Positions 1 to 11,231 are shown, counted from the first letter of the stretch. The stretch: 24,267 bases of DNA from Dipetalonema caudispina (GCA_013365325.1 JABVXV010000586.1:1-24267); one strand, 5' to 3'. Made by a program: numbers and translations. The notes: generated from the sequence alone by a model not told the origin.

Positions 1-94
1 AATTTTCGTACCTTTTTCGGGACAGCAAACCGTTGCAAAAATCTTCGCGAAGTATTCTAATTGCCGCCTTCTTCAGAAGTATTTCCGGTTGCAA
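1..94 (-). CDS. Possible exon of an unrecognised gene, cut by the left edge
   Basis: On the minus strand a TTACAG acceptor (plus 95-100) is followed by 31 codons open in one frame only; the other two frames stop early. The peptide starts LQPEILLKKAAIRILREDF and continues through NGLLSRKRYEN to the window edge. It is charged and amphipathic, as expected of a real protein, and locally less AT-rich than the flanking DNA. I do not recognise the family. The plus strand is also open from about position 3 to 174, but with a less protein-like, serine/phenylalanine-rich translation. No upstream exon of this gene was found in the window, so it could be a chance ORF. Confidence 0.3.
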   Translation of the reverse strand, partial: MQPEILLKKAAIRILREDFCNGLLSRKRYEN

Positions 95-2072
95 CTGTAA
101 TTTTATGCGTAAGAAAAATTTTCACACTTTTCCGTTAAGAAATTTTAGTCTTCCTTACTTACTTAATAGCATTTAAAATATTCGAAAGGACAAATTTACA
201 GTTTTTGTGCCATAATAAATACTTTTAATAAGTTTTTGAATGTGAATTGAGCGTGTGCACTTAAAAAGCTAGCGGAATGTATCTGATTCACGTAAAGCAG
301 AAGTGTCACGGATGGGCTTAATTCACTGTGAATCTGTTTCTGTTACAAGTCTTCAGCATGAAACTCATTGAAGTGGGGAAAGGCCTGGTAGGACTTTTCA
401 TTTATATCTTTTATTATTTTCTGCTGTAATAATCTAACGAATTCAATGTTGAATGTTTTCAAAGAGGCGGACAATGAGAGATTGTAGTGTTTACGTTCAC
501 TCTTATCGTTTATGATTTGACCCTAAAAAAGCTGCGAAAATATCAATTTCATAGAGAAAACAGGATTTTTTGCTCAGTTTTCAGGTTGCTTGATTGAAAA
601 TTGATTAATATTTAATAATTTGAAGAATTCTTTGCAATCCGATCTCTCATTTTGTCCTCCTTTTTTTTGAATTTCTTAATTCATTTGTATTTGCTACTCT
701 GTTTGTCCGTAATGTCTACTTTGACTAAAAATTTCTATCAAATTTTAAAGCTGCTGTTGCGTGAAAGATGCAAATAATCTTGTTCATCGAGAATAAACCT
801 GTTTCTAACTGCGCACTTGCTTGATTTTTAACTGACTTCAATTATTTTGTTCCAAGAATTCAACAAGAGTATTAGTAAATAAGGTTAATGTTTCTAATTT
901 TTAATGTTAAATGTTTGAAGTCAGAATTCTTGATCGAAATTTCCAAAAATTTAAAATTTCGAAAATCCTAGTATAATATCTCAGTAGAATTAAATAAATT
1001 GATATAATAGCAACATTATAAACGGCTTTTGAAATGTTCGGTTTTGCTGACATTGAAATATTTCTTGACGGATGAAATAATGTTGATTTAAATAAACCTA
1101 ATCAATAGAGATGAATGTATCATTGGTGGGTATTTCTACAACTTAAAAAGGTTGGAGGAAAGATGAGAACTATGTGCGATTGTTATGCATTCAAATTCGC
1201 TTTTATCTGAGATTAGTATTTTCAATTAAATTTGATTTAAATAAATTACAAACTTCAATTGTGTTCAATTTTTGTAAAATATTTGGAAATGGAAATTTGT
1301 ATATCCAAATACTCCAGTGATTCGATTCTTAAATATCGCCTTTTTCCTCCATATCATGATCCAAAAAATGAAGGCAATTTTCATTCTGGCACCAAATTTT
1401 TCATTGTAAGGTGAAATTCCAATTCTTTTTAGCTAAAATTCATATGATTTGATTAAATTTGTTATCAATTTACAAATTTTTCTGAATTTGTTTAAAGGGT
1501 TTTCATTCCCTGGACTTCTGAAAATTTTTAATTTTTTTTATAGATGATGTTCTGTATTTCTTACAGTTCAATTCATTCTGAAATTAATCCAAACTTCTCC
1601 GATTTGTAACTCAGGCAATTAAACTTTAGATGAAAAAAACAAAATTTGAGGGAAAAATATAATTATATCTCTTTTCGACGTTTCAATATTTGGTTGAAAG
1701 TTAGATTTTAATCAAGTGATATATTTGGTAGTGATGGAAAAGGGAAATTAGTTTCTGTATTTGGAGAGAAAAATTATGCGAGGGATTTTTAATTTCTGAT
1801 AGAAAAGAATTGACTACTACGATTAATTAATTATCGTGAGAAGACTCTCGTCAAGTTTGCTATATTCTATGAGTAAAATGGATAAGGAAAAATTCCTGAG
1901 CTTTTTCTTCCCAACTAACTCCAGTATTAGTTTGATATAACACCAACAAAACATTTCAAGTCAAAAGATAGCAGTGAACTTTATACATTTACCAAAAGTT
2001 TTGTGCTTCTTTCCTTCAAAAACTGTCAACAACGACAAAATTACCAAAATTTGAATTATCGAAGTTGAATTA
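95..2072. other. Non-coding AT-rich DNA, no gene seen
   Basis: This stretch has only short, AT-rich open frames with no recognisable protein, and no tRNA-like or other RNA structure that I could identify. It could be intergenic DNA or an intron of the possible gene at the left edge. Confidence 0.5.
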
Positions 2073-2704
2073 TCATTGTAAACCTACGAGGAAACTTGCA
2101 GTACCTTCACGTATGAATCTGATCTTGTGAAAAATCACACATGAATTCAACTTTGTAAATTCACTGCCTCTATCAGCTTTAACATTACAAAAAAGAATAA
2201 GATACACTGTTTTGTGTTGGTCACATAATATCATATCCATGCATAAAGGCCACCTATTGCATACAGCTACCATAAATGATTAAATTCGGCAATTCGTACA
2301 TATACCGTTTTACACGCATATATCACGTGCATGTACCGTCGTACGTGCATATACCACTGTACGTGTACATATCATTAATACGTGCACATACCATTAATAC
2401 GTGCATCCTTGTATTTTTTGGAATGTTTCCGATGATGATAAGATTTCCATAATAAATTGAATCCTAGCAATGATTCTACCAGGAAGAAATATCGGTAGAT
2501 ACCTCTGGAACTCCAAATTAACCAAAAATAATCACGTATTGTACAAGTTTCAAGCCTAATATATATTCGGTCCAGGATGTAACGCATCCTATTTATTGAA
2601 GATGAACGACGCGGTACTTCACGGTTTGCCGAGATTTTTAAATGTTTTAAAATACCGGGAAAATTCGGTGTGCTAACAGCAGTTTCCGCAGTGTATTCAT
2701 TCAA
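2073..2704 (-). other. Two unexplained minus-strand ORFs, possibly a mobile-element remnant
   Basis: A 109-codon ORF (2375-2704) starts MNEYTAETAVSTPNFPG and includes a serine/arginine patch (EVPRRSSSINRMR). About 100 bp further along the minus strand lies a 66-codon ORF (2073-2273) containing VKADRGSEFTKLN. The DRGSEF string resembles the D-x-G-x-E-F region around the second catalytic aspartate of retroviral-type integrases. No other integrase, reverse transcriptase or zinc-binding motif was seen beside it, and the ORFs lie in different segments split by the ACGTG repeat. The longer ORF is not recognised. These may be a decayed element, exons of an unknown gene, or chance ORFs. Confidence 0.2.
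2294..2406. repeat. Degenerate 18-19 bp tandem repeat with ACGTG cores
   Basis: About six imperfect units of the form ACGTGCATATACCATTAAT follow one another. Drift is visible (ACCGTTTTAC, ACCGTCGT, ACCACTGT, ATCATTAAT, ACCATTAAT), and the last two complete units are nearly identical. ACGTG recurs at most unit boundaries and one copy forms the palindrome CACGTG near 2324. It lies between the two minus-strand ORFs. Confidence 0.75.
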
Positions 2705-3183
2705 TATGTGGGAGCATTATACGACGTCAAATTTTCTTTTCTTATTTTTTGTACAACGATTGTCATTTAAAGGATCTTAACAATCTTTACCATATTCCAA
2801 TTTTCTACCTCGTCTTGTTTGGTTTAATGTATTTTGTTTTCTTTCCCTGTTCTAGATCATATTAGTAATCATATTAACCTTCAACTGGCCGTCTGAAATT
2901 TCATCAGTTTTTATTTTATTGTGTAAGGAAATTGTCTTCTATAGGTATTTAAAAATTTAACTATGCAAGTTACCTCTTAAATCAGCCAATAAATTTTAAG
3001 CATAGGAAGTAATTAAACTAGATTTTTTTTCATTCACTTTAAGTCTTAGTAAATCTGTTCTTCAACTTTTTATGTTACAATGAGAAAAAATGACAGTTCA
3101 CCAACAAGAGCTGTTTACTTGACAGATTGCGCTTCACATTCTTATCACTTGGCAAGAAAGCTTCAGAATCAAAATTCATTTTG

Positions 3184-3266
3184 AAATTCTTGAATGTTGA
3201 AATTTGCATATTTCTTGCCATTTTGGAACTCTTGAATCTTGAAATTTGCATATTTCTTCCCACTTG
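3184..3266. repeat. 41-42 bp tandem duplication upstream of RAD54B
   Basis: Two adjacent copies share the core TTGAAATTTGCATATTTCTT. The first runs 3184-3225 and the second 3226-3266, with a few substitutions (for example GAATGTTG against GAATCTTG and TTGCCA against TTCCCA). The duplication ends about 150 bp before the RAD54B start codon. On the minus strand it gives a short repetitive ORF (MQIS...F repeated), which I treat as a by-product of the repeat. Confidence 0.8.
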
Positions 3267-3390
3267 TTTTTCATTTTGAAGTCAAAATTCTTGGAGTGCC
3301 TGGTCGATTTAACCTTTTTGGTTCCCAAAGTCCGGAAATTTTGAAGCACGTTGTTGACTATCTAGATAATCGTTTGCCGGTGTCAACGAA

Positions 3391-3401
3391 TTTTTTTGCA
3401 G
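3391..3401 (+). promoter_or_regulatory. Candidate trans-splice acceptor for RAD54B
   Basis: A tract TTTTTTTGCAG ends 18 bases before the ATG at 3420. No coding exon is evident upstream. In nematodes such an acceptor just before the start codon commonly receives a spliced leader. The role is inferred; it could also join an untranslated first exon in cis. Confidence 0.4.
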
Positions 3402-3419
3402 TTCTTAATCGAGGAAACG

Positions 3420-6400
3420 ATGAAACGGTGTTCTAGTCATCGTGAAACTCATTGTACGTCACAATCTAGCATACCTGATGTTGATGATGATGATACCATA
3501 TCGAGCCAAGGTAATAGGTGATTTGTCTGATCCATAATCACCATTGAGACAAGTATGGTTGAATTTAACTAAAATGAAACATTTCCTTTTTCTTTTTAAA
3601 ATCACCTTCGACATATCTTCAAATTACTCTGCTTACCTTATATAGGAAAGAAAAGAGACCAAATATATTTTGATTTATGAGTGTTATCATAGCTGCATCG
3701 TATATTTACTGTCAGTATTTACGAGTTCTTGTTGATTTTTGTTTCGGTCTTTTTACTATTTCTATTAATAATTTATATAAAAAAGGTATATTTTTCTCTA
3801 GAATTCTTTCATTTCATTTATAGATGAAGGGGTCTACTGTTGTTACGAAGTGCTTTATGGGAAAATATCTTCAAGAATACATAAAAGATGGCAAGGTGAT
3901 GGGTTGTTGTACTGTCGGAAACGTTCGGTTATATTGCAAACAGAGGTTATCTTTTTCCGCTCTAGTGTCAGAAAAAATTGCATATTTTCTTTATTGGCCC
4001 TAATAATTTGATTAACGAACGATTAATAGCTTAATGAATGGAAAATTAATGGAATCGTTTAACGGTTTGCATCGTTCATCGATTTCAGGAGATTGACACT
4101 TTACACTAATACTCTGAATGACCGACATCGTCCCAATGATCTCGTTATTTGATCTGATCAGTGATATCTTCAAACTGTTGCTAATATTTATTCTGACTGA
4201 TTCAAATTTCCAATCATTTAGAGTGGTGAAGAAGTTGCAAGGGCAAGTGGTTATTCAGTAAAGCAACTGAATGAATTGAAAAGGGGCAGTCACCTGAAAG
4301 TTAATAATTATGAATTGGAGGTGCAAGCTAAACTAAACTCATGCCAGCCTGGTACTACTTTTTTTTTTTAAGAATATCTTGCACAAAATTTCTTCATGAA
4401 ATCGTAGGCCATAAATATCTTGTTTGTTATTGCTGCGATTACAGCAGCTGGTGAAGTTGAAAACACTGAAAAACAACCAGTAGCTGCTGAATTGGTGGGA
4501 AACACTGCAATAGATAGCGGGAATCCAAAAAAACAGAGAGGAATTACCGATCAGAATTTCATTTCACCACTGTTTGGTCGTGATGACCCTTTGGATTTTG
4601 TGTTGGATGAGGTATTTATTTCATTATTGTAATTATAGTTCAAGGTCATATCCCATAGATAATCTTTCTTTCATAGATTTTTTTTTAAAAAAGTGTATAC
4701 CATCATTCCATGATCAGTTACGAAATTAATATTATGTTAGACGAAAGATGACGATGGTTCTGTACGACGAATCGCTGTGGATGTGCGAATTGCTCGCTGT
4801 CTGAGGCCACATCAAAAGGATGGCATCGCTTTCATATACAAATGTTTAAAGGTCTCTCTCTCTGAATTTTTTCTTCCCACAATTCACAGAGATTTGAAGT
4901 CCAATCATTTATTTGTTGAAAAAGATGATGACATCCACTAAATCTTAAGTAATTATCCATTGAATTGTTTTGCTTTTGCCTTCTGTTCATGAACCGAACT
5001 GAAATTTAATTTGAACTTGAGGAATAAGTTACATGATCCCTTCAAATATATTAATATAAAATTTTAATTACATCTGTTGAAGGGTTCTCATGGTGGAGCA
5101 ATTCTTGCTGATGAGATGGGTTTGGGTAAAAGTGTACAAACCATTTCCTTGATAACTGCATTGATCAAAAAACGGCTAAATCAAAAGCCGATAATTCGGA
5201 AGTGTATTATCGTAGTACCGACATCGCTGCTGAATAATTGGTACGCAGAATTTATGAAATGGTCACCGCAAACACAAGCAATGGTATTTGTTTTATTTTG
5301 AATATTAGTGAGAAGGGACTAATTGTTTTTTCGAAGATTTCCAAATAAAATCTTTCAGCTTTTCCGAGTTTTGAAGTCAACAGATGTAGAAAAGCTGATT
5401 TCGTATCGGAACATGTCAGTGATTGCCATCGTTAGTTATGAGATGATTGCACGTACCGCTTCAAAATTATCGGTTGTTTCAATCGAATTATTGGTTTGCG
5501 ACGAAGCACATAGGCTTAAAAATTTGAATGGAAGACTTCGAGAACAGGTATATCTGACTGCTGACTGGTTCTTAAAATTTAAACGCTATAAACACTTCTT
5601 TTTCAGTGTGACTTAAGCATTTTAGTATTACTTCGTCGTTTTTTATTCATAATGACTTCTTTGTGTTATATTTTTTGGGATGGTCGATCGTGAAATTTTT
5701 AGCTTCAAACTTTACATGCTCAGCGTCGTTTATTGCTGACAGGAACGCCAATGCAAAATGATCTGGAAGAATTCTATTCATTGGTTAACTTTGCACGACC
5801 AGATCTTTTTACGACTTTTTCAGAATTCAAACATCTTTGTGAAGTGGAGGTATTTGCATATCAGCATCAACAAATAATTCATAAGCTTCTTACAACATAG
5901 TGGTGTGTAATGCTTATTCCAGTTCTCAGCTTCCTGTGACATATCCTTCATCATTTTATAGACTGCTAAACCAGTTAGGAGAACTACTGAAGCATTTAGC
6001 AGAAGAAGAAAAAAAATAAATAGACGAACATAAAGCAGTCAGTCAAGTGAACAAATATTGATACGATAAATTTAGGAATAGTTTGATAATTTTGGTAACT
6101 ATTTAACAATAGATCCTTTGTAGCCAACTCTTTTCAATGAATTGCTTGCCGACGTGATGCTTCGCCGAACAACTGAAGTGATCCATGAGTGGCTACCACC
6201 GAAAAGTATAATTTCGATAAATTATTGAATAGGAGCAGATAATTACACAGATAATAGATGATTTAAAGAAAAGATTGATGTAATGGGAAAAGAATCGATG
6301 AATGAATCCAGTATAAAAGTATTGAATATATAATTTCTTACGGTAGCAGTTAAAATCTTCGAGCCTAGTCAAGTTTCTCGACTGCTTTACGGGTCCCCTC

Positions 6401-9013
6401 TCGGAAATGTCTCCCTTTTTATAGCGGAAATCAGAAAAAGGTGTAAAAATTAGGCTGTCCCTGTTAATAACCAAATATTTTGTAGATGATTATATAGTTT
6501 GGTGTCGACCATCACCATTGCAATGCTCCATATACAAACGTTTAAAGAAATTCCTCTCTTACGATCACTTGACTTTGATTGATGTCTTGCGAAAGTTATG
6601 TAATCATCCATCTATTCTTTATCAGAGCATTGTAACGAAACTTCAGACTTGCAAGGTAGTTTATTTTACTTCCTGAACTAATTAGCCGTCTCGGTTGGCG
6701 TGACTTATACGTAATCTAGATTTTTAATTGTGGCGCATAATGAACTTCTGATCTATGCTCGGAGCAATGAATGCCCTATCCATCGCTGTGAATGCAGAAC
6801 GTAAACTTTCAGTTCCTTAATCTATGAACTTCACGCTGTCACTAAACGCCAGGCGCGTAATTTGGAATAAACCTACATTTCCAGTTTAAATGGTTCACAT
6901 GTTTACGTAATGGATTATATTAGTGTCGAAGGGATTGATTTGGAACTACTTTCAGATGGAAGAAAAAGAATTTTATGCGGCACTCCTTCGATTGTTTCCT
7001 AGTACTTTTAGTGGTTTTTCTCTTTCAATCAGTGACTCAGGTATTCAACACTGTTTCACTTGTTTCTTTAAATATTCACCTTTTCAGCGAAATCCCCTTT
7101 AGACCTGTACGTTTTCAGATCTGTTAATTCAATTATTTCATAAGTTCACTATTTTATTCAGGCAAACTTAGTGTATTTGGCGAGTTATTGGGGACATTTC
7201 GAGAACAAGAAGAAAAAGTAGTTATTGTTTCTAATTTTACCCAGGTTTGTTTGTTAATGTCATAGAAAATGTGAGGAATTCAAATTGAATCTACTTTTGT
7301 ACACTGAAATTTTTTTAAATACAATAGTAAGGTTATTTTACTTTCTACTTCGGTAGTGAAGAATGTTTATTGCATTACCTTCAAGCACTACTTCAGACGA
7401 AGAAAAAAAAGATTCACCAAAGGGAAATCTTTAATGTTCGTTTTCTTTAGACTCTTGACCTCTTGGAGGAACTTTGTCGAATTCTATATTACACTGTTCT
7501 ACGGTTGGATGGTTCAACTGAAGCGAAAAAAAGAATGCAGATTGTAGAAAAATTCAATTCCTCATCAAATAAAAATTACGCATTTTTGTTGAGCGCCAAA
7601 GCAGGTGATTTATATTGAAATCTCAGCTTCAGCTGTTTATAGTTCCGCGTTATTCCATATTTCACATCACATGAGTTCTCCAACAGGTGGACTTGGCTTA
7701 AATCTCATTGGTGCTAGTCGAATGATTTTGTTCGATTCGGATTGGAACCCGGCTGTGGATATGCAAGCCATGGCTCGTATCTGGCGACAAGGACAAAAAA
7801 GACCATGTCATATTTATCGACTTATCACGGGGGTAGTATTTTAGATTTACAATTCATTATAAAATCTGTAGCAGGTTATTCTTTATTGCCCTTAATGAAC
7901 TTGTGATAAATGAAGCGATTTAGCTGTGTTACAGCATACTTTTAGGGTACTGTGGATGAAAAGATTTTGCAAAGACAAATAAAAAAAAGCAGTCTCAATA
8001 CAATAGTTGAAATGGTTCCAGATGAATGTAAGTTTTACTTTATTTGCAACTGTGCCTTCCCGCAATTGTATTCTTTTACCGGCCTTTTTATACTGTTTAA
8101 AAGAAAAGAAAATGTGTGGAGATAGCTAAAGTCATGCCTTGTTCTTGACAAAACTGCATAAAGTTTGAATTTTCAGCACTTACACATTTCTCCGATGAAG
8201 AATTGCAAGATATTTTTACACTTTATGATGAGGCTGAATGTGAAACACATTGTTTATTGGAATGCCAGTGCGATGGATGTGGCCTTTTGCCAGAAGAGCT
8301 CGAAGCAAGTCGGGAAATAAGTCCTGATCAGGTTTATTCCAAATTTTAATTAAAAAAACAGCAGCAGTATTGTTTCCGCTTCATTTAAGGAATTGTGAAT
8401 GATAAATTGTGATTGTCTGGGGTTTATAGAATTCTGTAGCCAAACTGGATGTTGAAAATGTCACTACGCATAGCGAAAGGATGGATGACAACGAAGACCC
8501 CACCTCAGTACTAGAAGATTCTGTGCAGTCATCAGCTGATCCACTGATACAGGATTGCAATGATTCTATCTGTCCTAACAGTAGCGAAGTACTCGAAGAA
8601 GAAGCTGAGAACAAAATACTGGGAAACGAAGCGGCACTATCAGCGGTTTGTCAATTTTTCGAAACATAGTTCTGAACTGTGGTTTGTATCGGATGCACTA
8701 ATTATGTCTCGTTTAAGTCCTACCTTCTCATCTAATTTCAACTTCCAGTTAATTCTTATCAAGACTGAGGAAGTAGACCAAGCTGAATTTAGCTTGATCT
8801 AAAAGAAACTACGAAGAACCACTATTAACATATCCTTGTCATTCTGCAGTGCTATCGAAATTTCAGAGCGCGTTGATGGGAACACTGATGCGTTGGCAAC
8901 ATTACTCACCAAAATACGAAAACCAATTTGAACTGATGAAAGTTCAAGCCGGTTTAGAAGATTGCTGCCTAGAAGAGGTGTCGTTTATCATGAAGGTGGT
9001 CTCGAATTTCTGA
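3420..9013 (+). CDS. RAD54B: RAD54B-like SNF2-family DNA translocase
   Basis: Nuclear ATP-dependent DNA translocase that works with RAD51 in homologous recombination. Exons: 3420-3510, 3824-3945, 4222-4351, 4445-4611, 4741-4851, 5083-5283, 5359-5547, 5703-5849, (5962-5973 uncertain), 6124-6205, 6486-6655, 6956-7040, 7162-7244, 7451-7604, 7687-7832, 7946-8027, 8177-8331, 8430-8645, 8867-9013; all use GT-AG and join in frame to 825 residues plus stop without the uncertain exon (human RAD54B is about 910). Exons 2-3 match the RAD54B-specific N-terminal region ([17 protein letters not shown]), which favours RAD54B over RAD54. Helicase motifs follow in order: LRPHQKDGI, motif [14 protein letters not shown] (Lys about 223), DEAH (about 322-325), [42 protein letters not shown] and ARIWRQGQ. 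The C-terminus has a Cys/His cluster ([14 protein letters not shown]) and an acidic exon 18, then a conserved VSFI tail. Reading frame and motifs are seen directly; function follows from the family. Confidence 0.95.
5850..6123 (+). other. Ambiguous RAD54B exon 9 / intron 8-9 region
   Basis: After exon 8 (ends 5849), a TTATAG acceptor at 5961 opens a phase-0 frame reading [18 protein letters not shown]. Its spacing and Arg/Lys-Pro start resemble the segment after the KPI-like motif in RAD54 proteins. The frame ends at a TAA at 6031, and the only GT before it is GTTAGG at 5974, which would make a 12 bp exon coding TAKP. Skipping from 5849 to 6124 also keeps frame, because both ends are phase 0. 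Exon 10 cannot extend upstream, as TAG lies directly before it in frame. Confidence 0.5.
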
Positions 9014-9314
9014 ATGGTATCGTCTTTCGGGTACTGTTGATTGAGTTTGCCATCAATTGAGGGAACGTATTCTCCGGTATTTTTTGATTAAAACATGTAA
9101 ATTGTATTCCAGTTGCTATTACGGGAAGTTTTGTCTTTATTGCCTTGAATTCTGAATTGATCCTGTTGTAACACAAACTGTTTTGTTCGAGAGTTCTAGA
9201 AAAATTCCGTTTCTGTGCAATAGTTTTTCATGTAAAAAGCATCGAATCTCAAATTTATCTGAGGAATCTATGTTGTATTTTCTTTCGTTTTATTTGTATC
9301 TATATTTCTTGTTA

Positions 9315-9320
9315 AATAAA
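9315..9320 (+). terminator. Candidate RAD54B poly(A) signal
   Basis: AATAAA lies about 300 bp after the RAD54B stop codon; a second copy is at 9359-9364. It is a plausible 3' end but such hexamers are common in AT-rich DNA. Confidence 0.35.
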
Positions 9321-9399
9321 TCATTTTCTGGAATAACCCCCATATTTTGATTAAAAGAAATAAATGTATTTCAGGAAATCCATAACATGGTGGTGTTGA

Positions 9400-11200
9400 A
9401 AGTCTATATCTTTAGAGTTATGAGTTTAAAAAATGGACAGTAAAAACAAAAAGACATGTATAAAAGAAACAAGAAACAAGCGGCGGGAAAGTCTGGTATG
9501 AAAGTCCAGTATACAAGGTTTTTGAAGCAGATCGGACGGGAGAGTCACTAAAATTATTGCAAACTGACAACCCGGGTCGTAAGGGAAAGTATCATAAACT
9601 AAAAACGATTTTCCAGTAAGTATTCCGGGAGCTGGTATTTACCAAAAAATGATGCCGAGAACTATGGTATCCGTCCATCTTATTAACAACAACAATGGTT
9701 ATGTCAAAACGATCAGAGGAATGAGCTCCGAAATGTTTAGTACATCGGCTTAAATGAGTAACGCTATACCATAAAATCCTCATAATCCTCCGGGTCAAAG
9801 CAGTGAAATACCACTGTAATACCCACGCAATAACCTAAATAGAAATAGATAATGTAAATACACAGCACCGATACGTACTTCATACTTTCAGAAAAGTATG
9901 TTAAGAAAACGAAGAGAATAGATAGCTTTAAAGCGAATGTAACTAAGTGGAATCAAAAGGTTTCAGGAGACGACGTTTGGCAATAACTGCGGTTATATGA
10001 CAAAACACAACATGCGACCCGCATTACAGATAAACAAATTTTAGACATTGAAATGATTCTCCCGAAAATCGATTAATTACAACAGTTGATGATTTCTTGA
10101 AACGGAGAAAATGGAAAAATAATTTCAATATCTGACAGTGAACTTCAGATTTGCGGGACACATGCCGATTGTGTCGATTTTTCATAGTTTCAAAATAAAA
10201 CATATCAAGATAACAAAATCATATGCAAAGATATAAAGAAAGTGGTCCAAAACTACTTGTTTCCAAATGCTAGTGCAAAACATGCACGCAACATAGGAGA
10301 GCTCAAAGAGCCACAATAAGGCACGGTGTAAGTATTTCTAACTAGCATCATAATATTTTAGCGATGAGGCTAAACTCAATTATAATGTTACCCAGCAATT
10401 GCAGATGAATCAAAATCCACGCAAGGATTCGAGGAAGCGAGTGAACTCCCGTCCTTTGATGAGTAAAATGATTTTTACCTGCTGCTTAGACTGAAATCTA
10501 AAAAGAAATGAGAATGCAATTACAGAACTGCTCCTTCTCCACCCGTTTCAAGCACCGAGATGAAACATCGGTGTGCATTCATAAATTATAGACGTAATCG
10601 GACACAATTGCAAGTGAACTTTGACGTTACAGTGGAAGGAACGTCAGCTTTTTTAACTATTTTAAGCCCAAAGTGAATGAATTTGACTCGCGTTGCTTAT
10701 TATTTTGAAAATCTGCAAGCAACAAACTTTCCCAAGACTCGAATTTCCTTCCGTGGGTTAGCGCTTTAAAAATGGCATAAAAGGAATTAACATTGGGACC
10801 TAAATATATTGCTGATGTAAAAAATAAAAATTGCCAAATGCCGACCATCCCAAGCAAGATAATATAAAGAAGTCATTATGAAATGAAAAACATTACAGGC
10901 CAACACTAAAATGCCTAAACCACATTGAAAAAGCAGTGGATAAGCGGTTGTAGTATTATTCGTAAGCTCTCTACGATATAATCAACAGGCACCATGTTTG
11001 ATAGGCAGAAATTGACATGTAACACTGAACTTCCGAAACAGTTAACCTAGCGTTCCGAACATCCTTAATTTCTGACTATCCACTCATAGAAGAACCTCAA
11101 AAATTAATCATAATACGCACAGTTAGTGTCTGATTAAATATAAAGGCTACAACAATAAAGAATGGGAAAAAAAAAGCAAAAAGACACGATGTGCTTGCGG
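9400..11200. other. Convergent intergenic block with unidentified coding-like fragments
   Basis: This gap between the two convergent genes is visibly less AT-rich than the flanks. It holds several short open stretches: plus near 10188-10318 after a TTTTTCATAG acceptor-like site (VVQNYLFPNASAKHARN), plus near 10360-10490 (DEAKLNYNVTQQLQMNQ), plus about 10560-10676 (MKHRCAFINYRRNRT), minus 10657-10857 with a hydrophobic start (GMVGIWQFLFFTSAIYLG), and minus 9592-9798. None is recognised, none is long, and they do not chain into one gene by eye. It may be a decayed gene or insertion, or ordinary spacer. Confidence 0.3.
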
Positions 11201-11231
11201 TATTTACTTTTTCTTGGCCCTAAAGTCGAAA

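Noticed and set aside
3239..3436. Plus-strand ORF ending in RGNDETVF over the RAD54B start
   Set aside because: Different frame from the RAD54B ATG at 3420 and no family match; the spliced model explains the locus better.
5939..5950. ATATCCTT string (also at 8831) resembling a U12-type donor
   Set aside because: Both copies sit a short way upstream of ordinary acceptors, not at exon ends, and the exons join with GT-AG sites. Likely chance.
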